Shown here: positions 55,629-64,000 of the stretch, one piece after another
Layout of the letters: every line of letters starts with the position of its first letter
Position numbering within the stretch: the stretch's first letter is position 1
DNA from: Begonia masoniana
Lineage: Eukaryota; Streptophyta; Magnoliopsida; Cucurbitales; Begoniaceae
DNA length: 64,000 bases
Assembly (NCBI GenBank): GCA_022432975.1
Contig: CM039514.1
Location: 7,609,519-7,673,518, forward strand
Direction of reading: 5' to 3'
Program-made: the position numbers and the translations under genes
The notes under the pieces: model-generated
The model's input: only the letters and a program-made list of their open reading frames with translations
The model's database searches: none
Told to the model about the DNA's origin: nothing

Positions 55629-58603
55629 ATGGAGGATCTTTCTAAATATTCCCACAGTCCCGCTCATTTGGCAGTTGTGCGTAGAGACCACGCTACTCTC
55701 AGGCGCATCATTTTGTCTCTCCCTCGGATTGCCAAAGCTTGTGAGGTTAACACAGAAGAGGAGTCTCTTGCTGCAGAGCTTGAAGCTGACTCTGTCTCTG
55801 CTGTCATTGATCGCCGTGATGTTCCTGGTCGGGAAACTCCTCTCCACCTAGCTGTACGTCTTCGAGATCAAATTTCTGCAGAGATTTTGATGTCAGCTGG
55901 TGCGGATTGGAGCCTGCAAAATGAGAATGGTTGGAGTGCTTTACAAGAAGCAGTATGCACTAGAGAGGAGACAATTGCTATGATCATTGCAAGGCACTAC
56001 CAGCCCCTGGCTTGGTCAAAATGGTGTCGGAGACTTCCTCGTATTGTTGCATCAGCAGGCCGTATTCGTGACTTTTACATGGAGATAACTTTCCATTTCG
56101 AGAGCTCTGTGATTCCATTTATTGGCAGAATAGCCCCATCGGATACCTATCGCATTTGGAAACGTGGGTCTAACCTACGTGCTGACATGACACTAGCTGG
56201 TTTTGATGGTTTTCGTATTCAGCGTTCTGATCAAACCTTTCTCTTTCTTGGTGAGGGCTATTCCTCAGAGGATTGCAACGTCACCTTATCACCCGGTTCT
56301 TTGATTGTTCTTGCTCATAAGGAGAAAGAAATAACAAATGCGTTGGAAGGGGCAGGTGCCCAACCAACAGAGGCAGAAGTTGCTCATGAAGTGGCCTTGA
56401 TGTCACAAACGAATATGTATAGGCCTGGAATTGACGTTACTCAGGCTGAGCTTGTTCCCCACTTGAATTGGAGGAGACAAGAGAGGACTGAAATGGTTGG
56501 AAATTGGAAGGCAAAAATATATGATATGCTTCATGTGATGGTAAGTGTGAAGTCTCGACGAGTTCCTGGAGCTATGACTGATGAAGAATTGTTTGCCATG
56601 GGTGATGAAGAAAGATTGGTCAATGGTGGTGATGATAATGAGTACGATGATGTTTTGACTGCTGAGGAGAGAATGCAGCTGGATTCTGCCCTTCGAATGG
56701 GGAATTCAGATGGGCTTTGTGAGGATGACGAACAGGGTGCCATTGACTGCAATGGTACTGTAAGTTCATATGAAAATGGTGATTCTAATAGCGTCAAGGA
56801 AAAGAAGGGCTGGTTTGGTTGGAACAAAAAAAATGCGAAGTCTAATGCTGATGATCCTGATGATTCAAAAATGTTGAAGAAGTTCTCTAAGTTGGGTCAA
56901 GATGGTAGCAACCACAATCCAGTTGATCACCAAAAGCATTCATCTGAATTGTCCACTGAAGACATAGGTGATTCTAAGAAGGGAAAAGATAAAAGTAAGA
57001 AGAAAAAAAAGAAAGGGATCGCCATTGAGTCTAAACATGAGAGTGAGTACAAAAAGGGCTTGAGACCTGTCTTATGGTTGACACCAGATTTTCCTTTGAG
57101 AACAGAAGAGCTGCTGCCTTTGCTTGACATTCTAGCCAATAAGGTTAAAGCTGTGAGAAGATTAAGGGAGTTATTGACCACAAAATTCCCACCCGGCACA
57201 TTTCCTGTAAAGGTAACCTGAAAGTTCTTAAATAACAAAACCACTTTAATTTTCATTTCCTTTTAAGCAATGTTCTATGGTTAACATGTGCTCATATTAC
57301 CGTTAGTTGGCATTGTGTAAAACAACTCATGAAATTGTGAGCATGAGAGCAACTGTGTCCATTTTGGATATGGTGTGAGGTAATTCTGGAGCTTAATGCA
57401 ACCTCTCTCTCTCTCTCTCTCTCTCTTGTGGACAATGCAATGATTGTTCTGGCCAAAAAAAGTGCCACCTAAAGTTTCCAGAAATATTTTCCTATGTTCT
57501 GGGTTCAGTGGTGGTTTAGGATAATTTTGCTGAATATTCACATGAGATGTCAGATGAGACTTTGAAGCTGAAATTTCTTGTTAAGAAGACTTCTGTAATC
57601 AACTTTTAGTAAAGATTCAATGTCATATAGATTGACGACTGACTTGGTCTGTAGGTCTCTAAAGAATTTAGAGAGAATTTATTACATGTGGACATTGATG
57701 CCACAGAATTTAAAGCATCCATATTATGTTTGTATATGTTAAACACAATGTTAGAATATTTTTAAACCTAAATGCATCCATGAGGAGACTCTTAGTGAGT
57801 TGTATTTAGTCTAAATCAAATGTTAGAAATTCCCGTCACTTTGATGTCTACTAAGAAATAACAAATTATGGTCAATATTTTCTTTTTTTGGCAAGATCCT
57901 AATTAAACCACTAAGTATCAAATTCCATTGATGGAAAACCGATCAAACTAGCACTTGAACATTAGTTAAGAATATGAATCAGTATATTTGAAATTTCTAT
58001 ATGCGCAAAGATCCATTGATGTACAACCAGTCAGATTACCTCATCAGGAATTTTGATACTTCTATATCGATTGCGGCAAATTATTATTTTTCTTCTATTT
58101 TTCTCTTGTTGAAGTACATCAAGCAAATTGGTTTGGGGTGGTTTATTCGCTGTTTTAACTGGGCTGGACTTTGTCCGATTGATTGTTTTCTTTCCTTGTT
58201 AATTGGTTGTCTACTTCTGCAGATTGCCATTCCTATTGTACCAACTATTAGAGTTCTTGTTACTTTCACAAAATTTGAAGAGCTCCAACCACTGGAGGAA
58301 TTTGCAACCCCTCCCTCTAGTCCAGCACATTTCCAGGATGCTAAGTTAAAGGACTCAGAGGGTTCCTCTTGGATTTCTTGGATGAGAGGAAGCCGTGGTG
58401 GTCAATCTAGTGATAGTGATAGTCGCCAGTATAAGGATGAAGTTGATCCATTTCACATACCATCAGACTATAAATGGGTCGATGCAAATGAGAAGAAACG
58501 ACGTTTAAAGGCAAAGAAAGCCAATAATAAGAAACATAGAAAACATGTGGCTAATAAAGGTGCAAATGGAGGACATCGCACTAACGATGATGCAGAAGAA
58601 TAA
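55629..58603 (+). CDS. ANKRD13-like ankyrin / GPCR-chaperone domain protein, 654 aa
   Basis: Two coding exons, 55629-57212 and 58223-58603, join in phase 0 (FPPGTFPVK then IAIPIVPTIR). The start ATG is directly preceded by an in-frame TAG. Two to three ankyrin repeats lie at about residues 10-125 (SPAHLAVVRRD; TPLHLAVRLRD; GWSALQEAV). The GPCR-chaperone-type domain follows (WCRRLPRI, FEFSS-like FHFESSVIPFIGR, DTYRIWKRGSNLRADMTLAGF). An acidic and low-complexity insert and a lysine-rich patch (KSKKKKKKG, about 468-476) precede the conserved C-terminal part, and the tail is basic. Animal ANKRD13 proteins bind ubiquitinated membrane cargo and help receptor biogenesis or trafficking. The plant role is not established. 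Confidence 0.88.
57402..57426 (+). repeat. CT microsatellite in the ANKRD13-like intron
   Basis: A run of about twelve CT dinucleotides lies within the single coding intron (57213-58222). Confidence 0.95.
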
Positions 58604-58993
58604 TTTCCTCACGCGAATCTGGTTTCTTTGCCGCTTGGAGTTACTTTGCGAGAGAAGAGGTATGCTTTGTACCTATCTTCATCTAACCTTGATTTATTCC
58701 TTCAAGATCTTGTGATCAATCTAGGGAGGATTGGGTTGGTGACCAACGTTGCTGATTAAGCAGAGTGAAATTTTTACTTGTATTTTTATGTGAGATGTAA
58801 TTGAAAAGTAACAGTCTCCTGTTCTTTTGTAGCCTTGTTTCCATTCACATTTTGAAAAATCTCTGTTTCTAAGTCATCAATTATATAAATTTCAATTTTC
58901 TTGGTGGGCATACTCTTCTCTACTTAATGAAAGTGAATTATTTTGAGATGGATGAAATTGTGGAAGCTGGATTTGATTGGTAATGATGGTAGT

Positions 58994-59203
58994 GAAACTT
59001 ATGCAACGCAGGTGTTTAGTTTTGAACTGCGAAGATTGTCTTAAACCATTTGAAATCAGGTTTCATAGTTAGTTATGGTGCTGTAATACTTGTGAAAAAA
59101 CTTATGCAACACAGGTGTTTAGTTTTGAACTGCGAAGATTGTCTTAAACCATTTGAAATCAGGTTTCATAGTTAGTTATGGTGCTGTAATACTTGTGAAA
59201 TTG
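58994..59203 (+). repeat. 103-bp tandem duplication in the intergenic region
   Basis: Two copies with a period of 103 bp (CTTATGCAACGCAGGTG at 58998 and its one-mismatch copy at 59101) are nearly identical over about 100 bp. It lies beyond the likely 3' UTR of the ANKRD13-like gene. Confidence 0.9.
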
Positions 59204-59635
59204 TAGCACATTTATAGATCTTTCCGAAGAAGTTTTAAAAAAATCATTGGTGTTTTTGTTTTTTGGAGACATGCCCATTGTTGCTTATTTGCTAAAAACA
59301 AGTTTCGATTCAGACAGTCGTAGATTTGGAGTTGCTTGCGAGAAATTGGTTGCTCTACTCTATTTCTTCCAAGTAGAACTCTTTAGTTTGCCCTTCTTCC
59401 TGATTTTACTACTGTGTGGGAACATATTGTTGGATTTGTTTGGACCATTTGTAGAACTCTTTATTTGGGTTTGTCCTTTTGTCCTGTCTAGCTTTTTGGA
59501 ATTATGTCACTGGGTTTTAAGCTATTTAAGAAGCTAAAAACAGGCAGATCTTTATTTATATTTTCTGACTCGAAAGTTCAAAATTTACAATTTACATGTA
59601 TCTACATAGAAGAAAGGGTAGTGGAAGGGGAACTT
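59204..59635. other. Interval between convergent genes
   Basis: AT-rich sequence between two genes transcribed towards each other, presumably containing the 3' UTR and polyadenylation region of the minus-strand gene. A 96-codon hydrophobic open frame at 59247-59537 has no recognisable family and no gene-like context. Confidence 0.5.
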
Positions 59636-62525
59636 TCACCAGAACCTATCTTTGTTGACACTCAGATACCCAGCCATCACTTTTCCTCCTGTGTTTCTCA
59701 TTCCATCTATTAGAAAACACCAAGTCGATCCCAACGCTCCGATGAAAAAGTCGGCTTCTGATGCCATCAAGAAATTCACGAGCGGATAGTTCGTGCTCGT
59801 CTCCCTCCCTAGACTCGCCTCGTACTTTGCCATCGTCATGTTCCCCACTTGTCTCGCCACATTTGTGTAGTAAAATTTCCATGACGGATAGTTTTTCGAT
59901 TTATCAATGACTTCCTGTAGAGAAAACAAGTCGATCGACCGGTTTTTTCGATAAACTAGGAGTTTTTAAAAGTAGTTTTTGGAATGTGGAAGAAGGGGAG
60001 GCTGATATGTCTAACCTGCATTTCTGTGGAAAGCCAAATGCTGTTGATGTAAGGAAAGTGACGTCTAATCCGGTCTGCAAGAAGCATGTAGTCTTCAAAA
60101 TCAACAACTTTCATTTCACAAGCTTTGTCTCCCATTCTTACATGCATGCTCAGCAATGGCCTTGGCAGCCATGGCTTGCCATTTGACCACACAAACTCTT
60201 CTATATCATACTTCACCTTCTTCTTCTCTCCCTGAGAATCCACAATTCGAGCCCGTTTCAAATATTTCTCGAAAAAACAAACATTTTATTATATCTCGAG
60301 TTTCTCGTCTACAAACCTTTGGCCATTCTTCATTGAGACTGCTCAGAACCATCCGGGCGGCTTCCTTTCCGAAAGCAGCATGCCTAGCAGTATTCATCAA
60401 GAGACATGTATATTCGGTTTGAAATCTCATCAGGTATCTAACAGCCTGAAATATCAAACTATCGATCAATTCAAACTATCGATCCGATTTTAGGATCCTA
60501 ATCGGCTGTACCTGTGCTCTCCACCATCGACGATCCATTTTGCGATGATTAGCAATCAAGCTTCCATTTATTTCTGTAGTTGGCTGCAAATAACTCCAAG
60601 GGTCACCCCATATTCTACATTTAAGGAAGGAATTGCAAACATTAAGAACTTTATGAGAGTTGTTTATTTTGTAAAATAAATTGGTTGGATGATTAAATAC
60701 TTACCTCGGAGTCTGTCCTGTCCATATTTCCTTCGAATTGTAACTTTCTTTTGTCGTCACAATTCTGCTCTTCCTCGCTTTCTCGTCTTTGAGAAGCTCC
60801 ATTGCTCGGTCTCTACACTCTTGGGATGTTTCTGGAAAGAAATAACAGCTCCAAGACGACCGAAATGCACCTGAACACAAGTTGTTAATCACTAATCTTG
60901 ATGGATTTTCATTACCACCTCTATAGATTATAAACTAAAGTGTTTATGATATGCACATTTCGACAGAAATCATCTACCTTGACAACCATCGTGATCGGCT
61001 CGATTAAAGTAATTGGTAACGAGGACCCTTTTCTCTTTGATTGCGATTGCGAGAAGTCCACACATTCCGGCAATCTGAGCTCCAACACCAAATCCAGGTA
61101 ATCGCTCCCAATCGGCAACGAGAAATCTTATGTTGGGGTCTCTGCAGTTTGGCGGATGCTGATGAATCCATATATCGCGTTGTACTTTTCGAGTCAACGG
61201 ATAGTTTTCTTCATTTGATCCCAAAACCTGCAAAACAACATCAATACAAAGTTTAATCCAATGTTCAATCTGATGAGAAATTTTCTGATTTAATTAGTTA
61301 ATGTTCATATCATTTTCAGACATACCCATGGAGGATAAGCACCTTCCGATATATCCAAATGCCTTCGGAACTTGACTTGTTCATTCAACTGAGAACTCGG
61401 GTGCGTATCCAGCAAACCGATCCAGCTAGTCCAAGGCGGGAAGCTCTCGTTTATGACATGTCTATCGAGCCGTTTGTTTATTTGCTTTCTCAACTTGCAA
61501 TTTTCAAAATGTGGAGCGTTTGGGATGGTAGATACTTCGAGTTCGGATTCTTTCGGACGGTCAATCTCGTTTAGCATTGAAGTCCAAGTTGAATACAGTA
61601 AGGAGACTCTCTCATCATTGATCTCTTCCTTATTTGATTGATTATCCTTCATCGAATCCTTTCTTCTCTTTGTTTCGGCTCCTCCAAAGTTGCAATCTGC
61701 AAATGAAAATATTTCAAAGCATTGATTATTCGATATTTCTTCGATTTCTCGTCATCATTTCTCCTACGAAAAATGATGTTACAAACTTCTGCAAGTATAA
61801 AAAGAGAAGAAATATGTCATAAAATTAAGGGGTTATCTTTTTCCTGTAGAATTCAAAAGATTGGCATGAAAATCAATTATGTAAAGAAGAAGTTTTCCAA
61901 ACTTTAAGTATCTTCTAATACACTCATTGCTTTCAATCATGGTTTTTTCAAATGCCCATCACTTTCATGAAACTTCATAGCCAAACCTCAAAAACAAAAT
62001 TTCATAGAACTTTGTCAGATTCCAGCAGAAACAAACCAGATACAGAAAGGACTACCAATTTCTAGAGTTTTTCTCCAAATCCTATCATGTTTGATCAGTC
62101 GGTGGGAACAAAATGATTCTAATTGGAAGAAACTAGCTGCTATCTGATACTTTTTTCGAGCTTTTCTTTCTTTGGAGTATTTCTCATTTTTTCTTTTGTT
62201 ATCTTTCCGATTTTGCAATGAATCTCATCAAAAAAAAGGAAAGAAAAAAGGCAGGAAAATGGGTGAAAATGCACAAGAACGAGAACTTACAGAGAGTTTC
62301 TGAACTTGAATTTGAATATGAAACTCCAGCCATGGAAATAACTGGGAAAGAAATCCGCCCAACCTCAAAGGCTCCGAATGAAGTGAGAGAAGCCAAAAAC
62401 AGATAGGTGAGACAAACTCCACAAAAGAAACCCACGACACAAATCTGACATGGGAAAGAGCTTCCCATTTGCAGAGCTCTAGAAGAAACAGCTCTCTCCA
62501 GTTTCTGATTCAGGGGCAGCTCCAT
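59636..62525 (-). CDS. GT23/NodZ-like fucosyltransferase-family membrane protein, 582 aa
   Basis: Eight exons join in frame on the minus strand: 62291-62525, 61326-61696, 60978-61227, 60705-60870, 60512-60614, 60317-60445, 60016-60231 and 59636-59914. Residues 24-46 form one hydrophobic segment after a short basic N-terminus, so it is probably a type II Golgi membrane protein. Residues 448-458 read HVRMGDKACEM, matching the HVR...DK donor-binding motif of the alpha-1,6-fucosyltransferase (FUT8/NodZ) group. The C-terminal ADFFIGALGSTWC block corresponds to the GT23 nucleotide-binding region. A stem of about 120 residues separates membrane anchor and catalytic domain. The substrate is not known to me. 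It is convergent with the ANKRD13-like gene. Confidence 0.8.
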
Positions 62526-63689
62526 TTTTCTTCACCCAAAATCAAGAGAACTCGAAGCAGAAGAGCTATCTGAAAATTATGCTTTACAGCTTCACAACAG
62601 CCAACTAATTCAAATCTGCAAATCACATGACAATCAAGCTTACCTATCTTCCTTCTTCTTCTTCTTCTTCAATTGCTGAGGTTTTTCATCAATAATCAAA
62701 GCTTGAGAAAATGGGTTTGTTTCCAATTGCTCCAAGAAAGGAGTAATCACCAGAGAGATGTCAATATCAACCAGCCACTTAACCTTTAGTACCGCTCTTA
62801 AAGCTTGTGGTCCACTTCTGTCTTCCTTCCACTTACACAAAGAATGATTTCTTTTCCTAAAATTACCAGAACAATTTTACTGCAATGGAGAAAGAACACA
62901 GCTTTTACGTAAAATCACAATCATGGGTATATGAAGAAAAAGAAACTGCAGCAAAATCATTTTCCAATTACCAAGGATGTCGAAAAACCAGAATTAAAAT
63001 TTGGGGAACACCGTAAAACTAGCAATAATCTCGACGAACGATGCTCAAAATTGGGCCAAATTTTATCATACCATTTTGCAGAAAAGTACAGAGAAAATCT
63101 CCAAACGCCACTATCATTAATATTGAACAGAAAGACGAAGAGCTGTACGCTCGGGTTAGAAAGAGTGGGAGAAAGGAGCTGACGGGTCACAGAACCAGAA
63201 GAGAAAGCATGCAGAAAAGACACCTGCCATTAAAGCCTGCTCAGCCAACAAAAAAGAAGAATAGAACCAGACAATTCGTGCATAGTTTCAAGTGAATTTC
63301 GAAATTATCATAGCTCTGCTTGCCAAATTAACAGGAGGGAAATGGGTATAATCCAGAATTAGAGAGATAATCTAGTGAGAGAAAATGCAGCCGAGGGTGA
63401 TCACTGATCAGTGACGCTTCTGTGGACTCCGTATTCTCCATGATTGACAGATTGAGTTAACTCAACTTTCACGGAGCAGTTCTGCTTAAGTCCACGTGTC
63501 GCCCTATCATAATTCAAAGCTGTAACAATTTAGATAAATATCTTCCTAATTTTTTTGAATTTATTATGATAAATATTGTTAGATCAATCATTTAACGTTA
63601 CATTCATTCATTGAACTTACTTGACCATAAATCTCAACTCACAATATTACCTTTTTTGTTTTTTTTTTGCAAAAAGCTTTCTAACGTTA
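62526..63689. other. Upstream region of the GT23-like gene
   Basis: This contains the likely 5' UTR and promoter of the minus-strand gene, including a CTT-rich stretch (62650-62675) that reads as AAG repeats on the minus strand. Short open frames near 62931-63295 overlap in different frames with no family resemblance. No other gene is seen. Confidence 0.45.
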
Positions 63690-63833
63690 ATTCATGGAAA
63701 AATTTATTATACACATGACACTTCAAGATATGTTGTGAATATGTGATAAAAATTTCAAGTAAATTGAATATCGTTTGATATTTTTTTTAAAATTAATTTA
63801 TAAATCACAGAGGGTGAATGAAGGGTGAACACT
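63690..63833. mobile_element. MITE arm, same family as 17514-17828
   Basis: This block matches the right arm of the foldback element near 17.7 kb (GAATATGTGATAAAA, CAAGTAAATTGAATATCGTTTG, AAAATTAATTTATAAATCAC) and includes the outer end GAGGGTGAATGAAGGGTGAACAC missing there. The left arm is not visible upstream. Confidence 0.65.
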
Positions 63834-64000
63834 GTAACGACACACTCGCTCCGTTGGACCCGATCGTGCGATGTCCCACACCGCCACGTGGCCACGATCC
63901 ACCCGATCACGTTGGGCCCGATCGTATCACGTGTACTTATGACCTTCTCTCCACCTGGTTGAAGAGTTTTTGCCCTCCCCCACACTCGAACCCAATACCT
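63834..64000. mobile_element. Start of another LTR-like sequence, cut by the window end
   Basis: Directly at the MITE end, sequence changes to GC-rich DNA beginning TGTAACGACACACTCGCTCC, resembling an LTR start. It carries GATGTCCCACACCG and repeated CACGTG/CCCGATC words. Only 167 bp are available, so the call is tentative. Confidence 0.35.

Noticed and set aside
59247..59537. 96-codon hydrophobic open frame between convergent genes
   Set aside because: AT-rich intergenic sequence often gives hydrophobic frames; no homology or promoter context is visible.
62931..63295. Two overlapping open frames upstream of the GT23-like gene
   Set aside because: They overlap each other in different frames and look like promoter or 5' UTR sequence read antisense.

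Overview
This is nuclear DNA from a flowering plant, almost certainly a eudicot. It holds intron-rich housekeeping genes with plant-type protein architecture, AT-rich introns, Cassandra elements (retrotransposons carrying 5S rRNA sequence) and several LTR elements primed by initiator tRNA-Met. I cannot fix the family or species from sequence alone. One run of 100 Ns (20980-21079) is an assembly gap.

Layout. Bases 1 to about 17.8 kb are a transposon graveyard. A decayed Ty1/copia element on the minus strand (about 3420-14410) has been split by at least three later insertions: a four-LTR Cassandra array (4008-5669, duplication TAAGA), a second Cassandra in the opposite orientation (6277-7145) and a 4.8-kb solo-LTR-like unit (7905-12702, duplication CATCT). 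A further solo-LTR candidate lies at 14434-16662. The 4.8-kb unit contains the most unusual sequence here: about 110 tandem 23/24-bp units (9400-12041). In RNA each would fold as GCAC-UUCG-GUGC, the very stable C(UUCG)G tetraloop hairpin.

From 18 kb there are five protein-coding genes, whose exons I reconstructed by splice-site and frame continuity: (1) a PTAR1-type prenyltransferase alpha-subunit repeat protein, minus strand, 18331-24518, 409 aa; (2) a PP2A B''-type regulatory subunit with EF-hands, plus strand, 25742-40182, 537 aa; (3) diphthine-ammonia ligase DPH6 with C-terminal RidA/YjgF domains, plus strand, 42799-53126, 739 aa; (4) an ANKRD13-like ankyrin/GPCR-chaperone protein, plus strand, 55629-58603, 654 aa; (5) a type II membrane GT23/NodZ-like fucosyltransferase-family protein, minus strand, 59636-62525, 582 aa. 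Genes 1 and 2 are head to head across a short region with three CACGTG G-boxes. Genes 4 and 5 are tail to tail.

Long introns of genes 1 to 3 are loaded with young insertions: a small copia derivative with duplication GTACA, a tandem LTR-PBS-LTR array, eight apparently identical 176-bp repeats, and a 2.64-kb gag/protease-only gypsy element with duplication CTTAT. Two introns use GC-AG splice sites. The five genes do not form a pathway. They are independent housekeeping functions: protein prenylation, phosphatase targeting, eEF2 modification, membrane-protein quality control or trafficking, and glycosylation.
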